Shown here in pieces: positions 18,005 to 26,486 of a stretch of DNA of 64,000 nt; positions within the stretch are counted from its first letter, which is position 1, and each line of letters begins with the position of its first letter. The position numbers and the translations under genes were made by a program. Under the pieces are notes generated by a model. That model ran no database searches, was not told where the DNA came from, and saw only the letters and a list, made by a program, of their open reading frames with translations. The stretch comes from Lysobacter capsici (GTDB taxonomy: Bacteria > Pseudomonadota > Gammaproteobacteria > Xanthomonadales > Xanthomonadaceae), in the NCBI RefSeq assembly GCF_018732085.1, contig NZ_CP076103.1, positions 5,580,001-5,644,000 on the forward strand, given 5' to 3'.

Positions 18005-18264
18005 GTCGGGCCTGAAAGGCCCTCCCACAAAAGACTTCGTGCTTGCGTGTCGGCTGCTCCATTCACTCCGCTTCCCGCTTCCCAATTCCCAATTCCCAAT
18101 TCCCAATTCCCAATTCCCGATTCCCGATTCCCGATTCCCAATTCCCGATTCCCAATTCCCGATTCCCGATTCCCGATTCCCGATTCCCGAATCCCGAATC
18201 CCCAAACCTGCCCCAAACCCCAGCCAACAACGAGGTCTTTTGTGGGAGGGCCTTCAGGCCCGAC
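18005..18264. repeat. Family A-like inverted pair flanking the heptad array
   Basis: 18005-18035 (core GGCCTGAAAGGCCCTCCCAC) and 18235-18264 (core GTGGGAGGGCCTTCAGGCC) are reverse complements over 30 bases with one inserted A. Compared with copies at 3.0, 24.2 and 30.1 kb the arms are inside out: the GTGGGAGG ends face inward. Together with the enclosed array they fill most of 17983-18554; I see no gene in that gap apart from the LPMO leader at its right end. Confidence 0.8.
18072..18204 (-). repeat. Tandem heptad array, about 19 copies of GGGAATC/GGGAATT
   Basis: On the plus strand the units read TTCCCGA or TTCCCAA. On the minus strand every unit gives GGG separated by 4-base loops, so any four consecutive units meet the G-quadruplex rule. 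The units vary mostly at one position (A or G on the plus strand). A GGGNATC heptad is known to be strongly enriched in Xanthomonas genomes, and this array fits it. It is neither a CRISPR (no spacers) nor coding. Confidence 0.9.
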
Positions 18265-18554
18265 TGGCCCCAGCAAACGCCAGCGACCCCATGTCGCACC
18301 CGCGCCCAAAACCCGTGACGCCGCTTCCGCTTTCGCATCGCCGCGCCGACCACACGCCCACGCATGTCCCTTCGAGCGACCGCTCGCACAGATTCAGCCT
18401 GCCCCGCCCACTAGGATCAGCCCCACAACGCGGGCCGGCCCTGATGGACCGAGACCCGACTCAGACGCGATCCGAATCGCGCGCGCATCACGACCAGCAC
18501 GAAGACCTGTTGCCCGGGGGGTGTCTTTCACCTATCCCATCGACAGGAGTCGTC

Positions 18555-19550
18555 ATGACCCGCGCCACTCGTTTTTCCCTGCTTTCCGCCGCCGTCGCCC
18601 TGTGCGCGGCCGCCCTGCCGGCGTCCTCGGCCTTCGCCCACGGCACCTTCGTCAATCCGCAAAGCCGGATCTACAAGTGCTACCTGGGCAATAAAGAGAA
18701 TCCCGCCGATCCGGCCTGCCGCGCTGCCTGGGCGGTCGCCGGTTCGCAGCTGTTCTACGACTGGAACGGCATCAATCAGGCTAATGCCAACAGCAATCAC
18801 CGCGCCGTGGTGCCCGACGGCAAGCAGTGCAGCGGCAACAACCCGACCTTCCGCGGCCTGGACGTGATCCGCAGCGACTGGCAGACCAGCAACGTGCGCT
18901 CGGGCGCGAGCTACACCTTCACCTTCTACGCGACCGCGCCGCACGCGACCAAGGATTGGACCTTCTTCGTCACCCCGCAGGGCTGGAACCCGAACACGCC
19001 GCTGCGCTGGAACGACCTGCAGCAGTTCTGCAAGACCGGCCCGGTGCCGCTGTCGAGCGGCAACAACTACCACATCACCTGCACCCTGCCGGCGCGCACC
19101 GGCCGCCACGTGATCTACAACACCTGGCAGCGCTCGGACTCGACCGAAGCGTTCTACACCTGCATGGACGTCAACTTCACCAACTCGGTCGCCGACGCGA
19201 ACTCGCCGTGGCGCGAGTCGGGCAACGTCAACGTCGTCAACGACTACCCGGTCGGCACCGCGGTGACCCTGCGCGTGTTCAACCCCGACGGCAGCGATGC
19301 GGAGAAGATCGAAACCGTGCTGCGCGAGGGCGAAACCTCGATCGTCGCCTGGCCGCGCCGGGTCGCCGAACAAGTCAACGCGCGCGCCAGGTTCGCCCGC
19401 ATCGGCGAGCAGCGCGGCGGCCAGGTGCAGGCGAAGGACGGCCCGGGCAACCGCGTGTTCCTCAGCGGCAACCGCTCCTACGCCTTCGACGTGCGCCTGC
19501 CGGCATCGGCCAAGCCGTTCGCCGACGAACACGCGCATCACGATCACTGA
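18555..19550 (+). CDS. AA10 lytic polysaccharide monooxygenase
   Basis: 331 aa, secreted. The signal peptide ends in ASSAFA, leaving His29 as mature residue 1, the first ligand of the copper histidine brace; the second is His130 in 'YATAPHATKDWTFF'. The AA10 domain (about 29-215) has several Cys for disulfides and family motifs such as 'HGTFVNPQSR'. A beta-rich module of about 90 residues follows (GbpA domain 2-like), then a His-rich end (DEHAHHDH). Such enzymes cleave crystalline chitin or cellulose oxidatively; for a predatory, fungus-lysing genus chitin is the likely target. SD GACAGGAG precedes ATG 18555. The gene interrupts the topA-tsaC neighbourhood. Confidence 0.93.
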   Translation: MTRATRFSLLSAAVALCAAALPASSAFAHGTFVNPQSRIYKCYLGNKENPADPACRAAWAVAGSQLFYDWNGINQANANSNHRAVVPDGKQCSGNNPTFRGLDVIRSDWQTSNVRSGASYTFTFYATAPHATKDWTFFVTPQGWNPNTPLRWNDLQQFCKTGPVPLSSGNNYHITCTLPARTGRHVIYNTWQRSDSTEAFYTCMDVNFTNSVADANSPWRESGNVNVVNDYPVGTAVTLRVFNPDGSDAEKIETVLREGETSIVAWPRRVAEQVNARARFARIGEQRGGQVQAKDGPGNRVFLSGNRSYAFDVRLPASAKPFADEHAHHDH

Positions 19551-19738
19551 GATCGCGCGAACGCTCGGCTCGCCAACGCGTCGGCTCCGGCCGGCGCGTT
19601 GGCGTCGGCGCGCGCGCACTCGCCGCTCGCATCCGCATCGGTCCGGCCGGATCCGATCAAAACCGCAGCTCCAGGCTCCGGCCAAGCCCGAACCTCGACC
19701 ATGCGACACTGCGCCATCGCCCCCAGCGCCCGATCCGC

Positions 19739-20299
19739 ATGCCTGAGCTGAGCCTCGAACACGCCGCCGCCGCGCTCGCCCGCGGCGGCGTCATCGTCTA
19801 TCCGACCGAAGCGGTGTGGGGGATCGGCTGCGATCCCTACGATCGCGAGGCCGTGGCGCGCCTGCTGGCGATCAAGCAACGGCCGATGGACAAGGGCGTG
19901 ATCCTGATCGCCGCGTCGGTCGAGCAGTTCGACGGCCTGATCGACTGGGCGGCCTTGCCGGCCGAGCGCGCCGACGCCGTGCATGCGAGCTGGCCCGGGC
20001 CGAACACCTGGGCGGTGCCCGCCACCGACGCGGTCCCCGCCTGGATCCGCGGCAGTCACGACAGCGTCGCCGTGCGCGTCACCGCGCATCCGCAGGCGAG
20101 CGCGCTGTGCCTGGCGCTCGGCCGTCCCCTCGTCTCCACCAGCGCCAACCTCGCCGGCCAGCCGCCGGCGTTTCAGCGCGATCAACTCGACCGCGCCCTG
20201 CTCGCGCTCGCCGACGGCGTGTGCGTCGGCGAAACCGGCGGGCTGTCGGCGCCGACCCCGATCCGCGTCGCCCTGACCGGCGAGGTGCTGCGGGGCTGA
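19739..20299 (+). CDS. tsaC: Threonylcarbamoyl-AMP synthase TsaC/YrdC
   Basis: 186 aa, single YrdC domain without the extra Sua5 domain. Motifs 'GGVIVYPTEAVWGIGCDP', 'LLAIKQRPMDKGVILI' and 'PLVSTSANLAGQPP' are diagnostic. It makes threonylcarbamoyl-adenylate for t6A37 in tRNAs that read ANN codons. Preceded by about 190 bases without a gene after the LPMO. Confidence 0.94.
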   Translation: MPELSLEHAAAALARGGVIVYPTEAVWGIGCDPYDREAVARLLAIKQRPMDKGVILIAASVEQFDGLIDWAALPAERADAVHASWPGPNTWAVPATDAVPAWIRGSHDSVAVRVTAHPQASALCLALGRPLVSTSANLAGQPPAFQRDQLDRALLALADGVCVGETGGLSAPTPIRVALTGEVLRG

Positions 20300-20363
20300 C
20301 CGGGTTCCGACGCGGCCGGGGCTATGCTCGTGCGATCCCGCCCCTTGGTCCGGAGGTCCCGCC

Positions 20364-20810
20364 ATGAACCCTGCCACCAGCCCGTTCCCCGCCTGGGCGC
20401 TGTGGGCGCTGTTGTCGGCCGTGTTCGCGGCCATGACCGCGGTGCTGGCCAAGGTCGGCGTGCAGGGCGTGAGCGCCGACTACGCCACGCTGGTGCGCAC
20501 CGTGGTCATCGTGATCGCCCTGGCGCTGCTGGTACCGCTGAGCGGGCAATGGGTCGATCCGCGCACGTTGCCGTCGCGTTCGCTGCTGTTCCTGGTCCTG
20601 TCCGGGCTGGCCACCGGCGCCTCGTGGCTGTGCTACTACCGCGCGCTGAAACTCGGCGACGTGGCCCAGGTGGTGCCGGTGGACAAGCTCAGCGTGGTCC
20701 TGGCGGCGGTGTTCGCGGTGACCTTCCTGGGCGAGCGCCCCAGCGCACGCGAGTGGCTGGGGCTGCTGATGGTCGGCAGCGGCGTGCTGGTGCTGGTCTG
20801 GCGGCGCTGA
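20364..20810 (+). CDS. EamA-type small membrane protein
   Basis: 148 aa, about five membrane spans, one EamA repeat rather than the usual two. Typical EamA features are 'WALLSAVFAAMTAVLAKVGV' at the start and 'ALKLGDVAQVVPVDKLSVVL' with 'LGERPSAREWLGL' in the second half. A good SD (CCGGAGG) lies 8 bases before the ATG. It may work as a dimer, like small multidrug-type half transporters; the substrate is unknown. Confidence 0.85.
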   Translation: MNPATSPFPAWALWALLSAVFAAMTAVLAKVGVQGVSADYATLVRTVVIVIALALLVPLSGQWVDPRTLPSRSLLFLVLSGLATGASWLCYYRALKLGDVAQVVPVDKLSVVLAAVFAVTFLGERPSAREWLGLLMVGSGVLVLVWRR

Positions 20811-20881
20811 ACCGGTCCCCGCCGAACGCCCCGGACCCGATTCGACTTCCCCGTAACGCAGGCGAGGCGCAAGATGCGTGC

Positions 20882-21694
20882 ATGAACGCCACCCACGCCC
20901 GCCGTCGAAGCCTGGTCCTGGCCGCCCTGCTGTCCGCCGGCGCATCGCTGGGGACGGCGCAGGCCGCCGAGGTGCTCATCTACCGCTGCACCGACGACCG
21001 CGGCCAGCTCAGCCTGCGCGACACGCCCTGCGCCCAGGGCCAGCGTCAGCAGACCCTGAGCATGGCCCGCCCGGTCGATCCGCCGCCGCGCGCGATCGAA
21101 GCCTCGGCCGCGCCGCCCCCGCGTCCGGCGATCGACCCCAGGCCGCGCGTGCTGGTGGTGCGCAACCCGCAACCGATGTTCGACTGCGTGCGGCCGGACG
21201 GCAGCAGCTACACCAGCAGCAACGGCGACGGCAATCCGCGCATGGTGCCGATCGTCGACCTCGGCTACGGCGTGCCGGTCTACAACGGCAACCACACCTC
21301 GCTCGGCGGCCGCATCGGTGCGCCGCGGCCGCGCCTGGGCGACCCGTCCGCCGTCCTCAATTCCACCAGCAGCCGCTCGATGGGCATCGGCTCGGCCGGC
21401 ATCGCGGTCGCCGCCAACGGCCGCCACGGCAATGTCAGCTATGCGACCACCGCCTATTCGGGCGGGTATTATTCCGGCGGCTACAACTACGGCTCCGGCG
21501 TGTACTACGGCAGCCAGTTGATCCGCGACGAATGCGAGCAACTGCCCCAGGAAGAAGTGTGTTCGCGCCTGCGCGACAACCGCTACCAGGGCGATCGCCG
21601 CTACAACAGCGCGCTGCAGAGCGAGCGCGAACAGATCACCCGGGAACAGCGCATCATCGATGCGCGAATGAACGCCGATTGCGGAGCTTACTGA
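20882..21694 (+). CDS. DUF4124-like secreted protein
   Basis: 270 aa. The signal peptide ends near AQAA, then the short domain 'EVLIYRCTDDRGQLSLRDTPC', which matches the start of DUF4124-type envelope proteins. A Pro-rich linker, a Tyr/Gly-rich stretch ('YSGGYYSGGYNYGSG') and a Cys-containing C-terminal segment ('ECEQLPQEEVCSRLRDN') follow. Its stop overlaps the start of the next gene by one base (TGATG). Function unknown; a periplasmic or surface location is expected. Confidence 0.75.
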   Translation: MNATHARRRSLVLAALLSAGASLGTAQAAEVLIYRCTDDRGQLSLRDTPCAQGQRQQTLSMARPVDPPPRAIEASAAPPPRPAIDPRPRVLVVRNPQPMFDCVRPDGSSYTSSNGDGNPRMVPIVDLGYGVPVYNGNHTSLGGRIGAPRPRLGDPSAVLNSTSSRSMGIGSAGIAVAANGRHGNVSYATTAYSGGYYSGGYNYGSGVYYGSQLIRDECEQLPQEEVCSRLRDNRYQGDRRYNSALQSEREQITREQRIIDARMNADCGAY

Positions 21695-22368
21695 TGCGTG
21701 TGTGGTGGTTGTCGGTTCTGTTGCTGGCCAGCGCCGGCACGCACGCGCAAGGCGGCAAGGTGGTGATCTACCGCTGCACCGATGCACTGGGCCAATTGAC
21801 GGTGCAGAACAACACCCCGTGCCCGAAAGGCCAACAGCAGGAAAAACGCGTGCTCGAAGGCGTGTCGACCTCGTCGGCGCCACCGACCTTCATCAATTCG
21901 CCGGTGGCGCCGTACGCGCCGGCCAACGCGCCGCCGCCGCATCCACCGGTGTCCTCGCAATTGCCGTCGGTGAAGACGCCCGCGCCGGTCAGGCAGGCCC
22001 CGCCGGTGCCGGCCGGCCCGCCGATCGCCGACGCCGACCGGCTGCCGCCGCCGGTGCTGTTCGAATGCCGCACCTACGACAACGGCCGCTACCTCAACGA
22101 CGACGGCAACCCGCCGCAGCGTTGCGCGCAGCTGCAGACCACCGGCCTGGGCGGCGCTACCAGCCCCGGGGTCGGCGTCGCCTGCCAGATGGTCACCGAC
22201 CAATGCCAGCGCCTGCCCGACGAGGCCCTGTGCGAAAACTGGAAGCAGCGCCTGCGCGAAGCGCAATCGGCGCTGCGTTTCGGCCGCAGCGACAGCCAGG
22301 ACGCGTCGGCGGCCGAGGTCGCAAGAATCCAGCGGATCGTCACCGAGAGCACCTGCGGCAAACAATAG
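21694..22368 (+). CDS. DUF4124-like secreted protein, paralogue of the preceding gene
   Basis: 224 aa. Signal peptide ending near GTHA, then 'VVIYRCTDALGQLTVQNNTPC', the same N-terminal module as its upstream neighbour. A Pro-rich central region follows, and then a C-terminal segment with 'TDQCQRLPDEALCENWKQRL' that parallels the neighbour's C-terminus. The two genes therefore look like an old tandem duplication kept under one transcript, coupled by a TGATG overlap. No catalytic motif. Confidence 0.75.
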   Translation: MRVWWLSVLLLASAGTHAQGGKVVIYRCTDALGQLTVQNNTPCPKGQQQEKRVLEGVSTSSAPPTFINSPVAPYAPANAPPPHPPVSSQLPSVKTPAPVRQAPPVPAGPPIADADRLPPPVLFECRTYDNGRYLNDDGNPPQRCAQLQTTGLGGATSPGVGVACQMVTDQCQRLPDEALCENWKQRLREAQSALRFGRSDSQDASAAEVARIQRIVTESTCGKQ

Positions 22369-22684
22369 GCCGCTGCGTGGGGGCAGCCGCGTCACGGCGG
22401 GCGCCGCGTCGTCGTCTGTCGGTTTCGCCGCCGCCATTGCGCCTCCCGCTCAAGCGCCGGCGTAGTCCTGCATCGCCCTCGGATACGCTGCGGCGTCCGA
22501 CCCGCACCGCGGTACGGTTCACACGCAGGCTCTACCTCATCGAACCCGCCGTCGGCGCATTCGGCTTCATCGCGACACTGTCGGTATCGGCCACGCCGTC
22601 GGGCCGTTCGTGTTCGCGCGCGAGGAAGTTCGCTATCGCGCTGCCGGGTGTTCGCGCGCTGTCGGCCGACGCCGCCAACCAAGC
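22369..22684. other. Intergenic gap between convergent genes
   Basis: 316 bases between the DUF4124 pair (plus) and the small minus-strand gene. I see no gene, clear terminator or repeat here. Confidence 0.5.
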
Positions 22685-22969
22685 TCAGCGCGGCCGCGGC
22701 GCGGCGCCGTAATCCTCGACCGAAATACCGAAATACGAACGCTGGCCGCGCAACTCGATGCGCTTGCTGTCGCGCAAGGCGCCGAAGGTGGCGGGCGCGA
22801 TCGTGCATAGACGACGGCGCAGCAGGAAACCGTCGCCGGGCAGCACGGCCGAGGTGCGGCAACCGCGGAAACTCGATTCGCGCACACGCACCGCTTCGAT
22901 CTGGGTCGCCGGCTGCGGGCCGGCCAGGTGGTGCAGCAGGATCGGCAACGCGAATGGCGGCGTCCTCAA
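22685..22969 (-). CDS. Small hypothetical protein coupled to the SDR
   Basis: 94 aa if it starts at TTG 22969, which overlaps the stop of the SDR by four bases (TTGA). The protein is basic and has a conserved-looking core 'RESSFRGCRTSAVLPGDG' and 'APATFGALRDSKRIELRGQRSYFGISVEDYG'. No domain recognised. Composition is compatible with a real gene, but the TTG start and lack of a known family keep confidence modest. Confidence 0.45.
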   Translation of the reverse strand: MRTPPFALPILLHHLAGPQPATQIEAVRVRESSFRGCRTSAVLPGDGFLLRRRLCTIAPATFGALRDSKRIELRGQRSYFGISVEDYGAAPRPR

Positions 22970-23742
22970 AACCCGTAACGCTGAAACCCGCCGTCCACCG
23001 CGATGCATTCGCCAGTGATGTAGCCCGCCGCCGGCAGGCACAAGAAGGCGACCGCCGCGGCGACTTCCTCGGGTTCGCCGATGCGGCCGGCCGGCGTGCG
23101 CAGCAGCACTTCGTCGAGGTAATCCGGGTCGGCCAGTTTGTCGGAGGTGCGGCGGGTGCGGATGTACCACGGCGCGACCGCGTTGACGCGCACGCCGTCC
23201 TCGGCCCATTCCACCGCGAGGTTGCGGGTCATCTGGTGCATCGCCGCCTTGCTCATGCCGTAGGGCGAGCCGGTGCGCACGTGCAGGTTGCCCGACACGC
23301 TGCCGACGTTGACGATGCTCGACGCGGCATGCCGGGTCAGCAGCGCATGCGCGTAACGCGACAGTTCGAACGCCGAGAACACGTTGATCTCGAAGATCTG
23401 CCGCCACTCGTCCTCGGTGTAGTCGTTGGTCGGCTTGCTCAGGTTGCCGCCGGCGTTGTTGACCAGGATGTGCAGGCCTTCGCCGAAGTCCTCGACCCAG
23501 TCCAGCAGTTCGCGCCGCTGTTCGTCGTCGGCGACGTCGGCGACGAAGCCGTGGATGTCGCGGTCGGGGAAGTCTTCGAGCAGTTCGGCGCGCGCCGATT
23601 CCAGCGCGGTCGCGTCGCGCGCGGCCAGCAGCACGTCGGCGCCGAAGCCGAGCAGTTCGCGCGCGATCGCGCGGCCGATGCCGGCGCTGCCGCCGGTGAC
23701 CAAGGCGAGCTGTCCGTCCAGTCGCCAGCGCTTGGGGTCCAT
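22966..23742 (-). CDS. Short-chain dehydrogenase (tropinone-reductase-like SDR)
   Basis: 258 aa, classical SDR. It has the cofactor loop 'TGGSAGIGRA', 'NNAGGN', the catalytic Ser in 'NVGSVSGN', and 'YGMSKAAM' giving Tyr and Lys; the C-terminal 'GYITGECIAVDGG' completes the pattern. An Arg/Ala stretch after the second strand suggests NADP preference. The physiological substrate is unknown. Start ATG 23742 (MDPKRWRLDGQLALVTG). Confidence 0.92.
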   Translation of the reverse strand: MDPKRWRLDGQLALVTGGSAGIGRAIARELLGFGADVLLAARDATALESARAELLEDFPDRDIHGFVADVADDEQRRELLDWVEDFGEGLHILVNNAGGNLSKPTNDYTEDEWRQIFEINVFSAFELSRYAHALLTRHAASSIVNVGSVSGNLHVRTGSPYGMSKAAMHQMTRNLAVEWAEDGVRVNAVAPWYIRTRRTSDKLADPDYLDEVLLRTPAGRIGEPEEVAAAVAFLCLPAAGYITGECIAVDGGFQRYGF

Positions 23743-23827
23743 GGCTTGTCTCCGGGTGTGCGGTGGATCGCCGCGCTGCGCGCGCGACCGGCGTAGCATA
23801 ACGGCCGGACCGACCGAGGATGCCGCG

Positions 23828-24055
23828 ATGAAACCACGCCGTATCGTATCGACCTTCGCCTGCGCCGCGCTGGCATGCGCGCTGGGCGCTTGCTCCAAGC
23901 CCGCGCCGCCGGAGAAAGAGCGGCCGGTGGACCCGCAGGCGACGCAGATGCGCGACGCGATCCAGAAACCGATCGAGCAGGCCAAGTCGGTCGAGGGCGC
24001 GGTCGATCAGGGCGCGCAGCAGACCCGCGAGGCGATCGACGCGGCGGGCGGGTGA
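23828..24055 (+). CDS. Small lipoprotein
   Basis: 75 aa. A lipoprotein signal with lipobox LGAC (Cys22) is followed by a charged Pro/Lys segment and a helical tail with heptad-like spacing ('MRDAIQKPIEQAKSVEGAVDQ'). It is expected to be lipid-anchored in the envelope. Divergent from the SDR. No known domain. Confidence 0.75.
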   Translation: MKPRRIVSTFACAALACALGACSKPAPPEKERPVDPQATQMRDAIQKPIEQAKSVEGAVDQGAQQTREAIDAAGG

Positions 24056-24151
24056 GCGACGGGAGCGGTTTCGCTGGGCCGCGCTGCGGCCCGGCGGCCG
24101 TCGCGGCCCGAAAACGTTTCGTTGCCTGAGTGCTTTTCGTTGTCTGAGCAC

Positions 24152-24254
24152 TTTTGTGGGAGGGGCTTGAGCCCCGATGCTTTTCGCTCAGGTCGCCGTG
24201 ACGCTTCGTCGCGATCGGAACGAAAGGCGTCGGGGCTGAAGCCCCTCCCACAAG
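24152..24254. repeat. Paired palindromic repeat, family A (copy 2)
   Basis: Arms 24152-24185 and 24222-24254 share GTGGGAGGGGCTTGAGCCCC-type cores in opposite orientation with GTGGGAGG ends outward. They lie in the 377-base gap between the lipoprotein and sppA, which holds no gene. A further stem, ACGGGCCGC/GCGGCCCGT, at about 24294-24316 may act as a terminator. Confidence 0.85.
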
Positions 24255-24432
24255 AGCGTTGTGCCGAGGCTACTTCCGATCGCTGAAACGACAACGGGCC
24301 GCGATGCGGCCCGTTGGCTTGTGACTTGTCGCTGGCGCGGCCCTCACCCCGGCCCTCTCCCGCACGGCGGGAGAGGGAGTGGCGCTCGGCGGTTGGTCGT
24401 GCCGCGCGCGAGGCCAGGAGGCATCGCGGCGA

Positions 24433-26322
24433 TTACAGCTCGCAGAAGCAATACGCCAGCGACTTCACCGGCACGCCACTGGTGGGCTTGATCGAGCTTT
24501 CCAGGAAGCGCAGGTCCGAGGCAGTCTGCGGCAACGCCTTGGCCAGCAGGCCGCGGGCGAGGTCGGAACGGCCCAGCAGCGCGCTGCCGGCCTGGCTCTG
24601 GGCGATGCTGGCGAAGAAGCGCTCGAACGGGCTCGGCATCTTCTCCACGTAACGCACGCGGTACTCGCCGTCCTTGCCGAGCTTGGCGCGCGCGGCGACA
24701 TCGGTGATCGCGTCGGGCAGGCCGCCCAGCGCGTCGACCAGACCGCGTTCCTTGGCCTGCGCGCCGCTCCACACGCGACCGCGCGCGATCGCGTCGATCT
24801 CGGCCACCGGCTTCTTGCGCGCGCTGGCGACGCGGCCGGTGAAATCGGCATAGCCCTTGTTGATCACGGTCTGGATGACCTGGCCGACTTCCGGCGCCAG
24901 CGGCCGGGTGATGTCGAAGGAACCGGCGAAACGGGTGGTGCCCACGCCGTCGGTATGCACGCCGATCTTTTCCAGCGCGCGCGGCACGGTCGGGATCATG
25001 CCGAAGATGCCGATCGAACCGGTGATGGTCGAGGCGTCGGCGTAGATCTTGTCGGCGTTCATCGAGATCCAGTAACCGCCCGAGGCGGCCAGATCGCCCA
25101 TCGACACCACCACCGGCTTGCCGGCGGCCTTCAGGGCGACGATCTCGCGACGGATCTGCTCGGAGGCGAACACTTCGCCGCCGGGCGAATCCACCCGCAG
25201 CACCACCGCCTTGACGTGCTCGTCGTCGCGCGCGTCGCGCAGCAGCGCCGCGGTACTCACGCCGCCGACCGAACCGGGCGGCTGTTCGCCGCCGGCGATC
25301 TCGCCTTCGGCCACCACGATCGCGACCTGCGGGCGCTGATCGGCCGGATTGACCAGGCGGTCCATGCCGGCGACGTAGGCGTCGAACGAAATCTGGCGGA
25401 ACCCGCCCTCGGCGTCCGCGTCGGCGGCGCCGCGCTTGGTCAGCAGGGTGTCGACTTCTTCGCGGGTCTTGAGGCCGTCGATCAGCTTGAGCTGCAACGC
25501 GTACTTGCCCAGGTCGCCCTGGACCGCGTCCAGGCGCTGCGGCAGTTCGTCGATCGCGGCGGTCAGGTCGGCGGCCTTGAGCTTGCGCGCCTTGGCCACG
25601 TCGTCGAGGTAGCGCGACCATAGGTCGTTCATCCAGAACAGGTCGGCGGTCTTGGACTCTTCCGACGCGGCGTCGAGGATGTACGGCTCGGCCGCCGACT
25701 TGAACTCGCCGACGCGGAACAGGTGTACGTCCACGCCGAGCTTGTCCTGCAGACCCTCACGATAGTACTGGCGGTAGCGGCCTAACCCTTCGAGCATCAA
25801 CCCGCCCATTGGGTCGAGGAAGATTTCGCTGGACTGCGAGGCGACCAGGTACTGCTTCTGATCCATGGTCTCGGCGAAGGTGATGACTTCCTTCTTGCTC
25901 GCGCGCACCCGCGCCACCGCAGCGGCGACTTCGCGCAGCGAGGCCATGCCGGCCGCCTGCAGCTTGTCCAGGCGCAGCACGACGCGTTCGATGCGCTTGT
26001 CGTCCTTGGCCGCGTCCAGCGCGCGGATCACGTCGCGCAGCTGCACTTCCGGGTTCTTGTCGCCGAACGCGCGGCTGAGGGCGCGCGAGGCCGGGTCGGA
26101 GCTGTACTGCTCGACCAGGTTGCCTTCCGGCGCGATCACCAGGGTGGTGCGCTCCTGCAACGGCTTGGCGCCGCCGCCGCTGAACACCAGCGCGGCGAGG
26201 AAGAACAGCAGGAAGCCGAAGAACAGCAGGTTGAAGATCAACCGGCGGGTGAAGTTCATCGTGTCCCAGACGCCGACGAAGAATCGCATCAACGGCCCGC
26301 GACTTGGGGTGGTTTGGTTCAT
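24433..26322 (-). CDS. sppA: Signal peptide peptidase SppA, 67 kDa type
   Basis: 629 aa. One N-terminal membrane anchor (about residues 28-48) and two S49 peptidase halves. The second half shows the nucleophile region 'VVSMGDLAASGGYWIS' and 'ITGSIGIFGMIPTV'; the first supplies the general-base Lys. SppA digests signal peptides after release into the membrane. Start ATG 26322 has GGAG eight bases upstream. Confidence 0.93.
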   Translation of the reverse strand: MNQTTPSRGPLMRFFVGVWDTMNFTRRLIFNLLFFGFLLFFLAALVFSGGGAKPLQERTTLVIAPEGNLVEQYSSDPASRALSRAFGDKNPEVQLRDVIRALDAAKDDKRIERVVLRLDKLQAAGMASLREVAAAVARVRASKKEVITFAETMDQKQYLVASQSSEIFLDPMGGLMLEGLGRYRQYYREGLQDKLGVDVHLFRVGEFKSAAEPYILDAASEESKTADLFWMNDLWSRYLDDVAKARKLKAADLTAAIDELPQRLDAVQGDLGKYALQLKLIDGLKTREEVDTLLTKRGAADADAEGGFRQISFDAYVAGMDRLVNPADQRPQVAIVVAEGEIAGGEQPPGSVGGVSTAALLRDARDDEHVKAVVLRVDSPGGEVFASEQIRREIVALKAAGKPVVVSMGDLAASGGYWISMNADKIYADASTITGSIGIFGMIPTVPRALEKIGVHTDGVGTTRFAGSFDITRPLAPEVGQVIQTVINKGYADFTGRVASARKKPVAEIDAIARGRVWSGAQAKERGLVDALGGLPDAITDVAARAKLGKDGEYRVRYVEKMPSPFERFFASIAQSQAGSALLGRSDLARGLLAKALPQTASDLRFLESSIKPTSGVPVKSLAYCFCEL

Positions 26323-26401
26323 TGCACAGACTCCATGTGTACCGGGTCAGACTAACCCGGCACGGGTTGCGGTTTCACCCGCCATTCGTACTGTGAAGGC
26401 C

Positions 26402-26486
26402 GGGAATTGGGAATCGGGAATTGGGAATCGGAAGATCAAGGGCTAGGTCCCGGCTTTTCCGATTCCCGATTCCCGACTCCCGACCT
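26402..26486. repeat. Inverted heptad pair (GGGAATC type) between sppA and the MATE gene
   Basis: Four GGGAATT/GGGAATC units at 26402-26432 face CCGATTCCC-type units at 26459-26486 across 26 bases. The right arm reaches the last bases of the MATE gene, so it would form a stem-loop in the MATE mRNA tail. Same heptad family as 18072-18204 and 8790-8982. Confidence 0.78.

Noticed and set aside
18072..18204. Possible CRISPR array
   Set aside because: Seven-base units without spacers and no cas genes; a simple heptad array.
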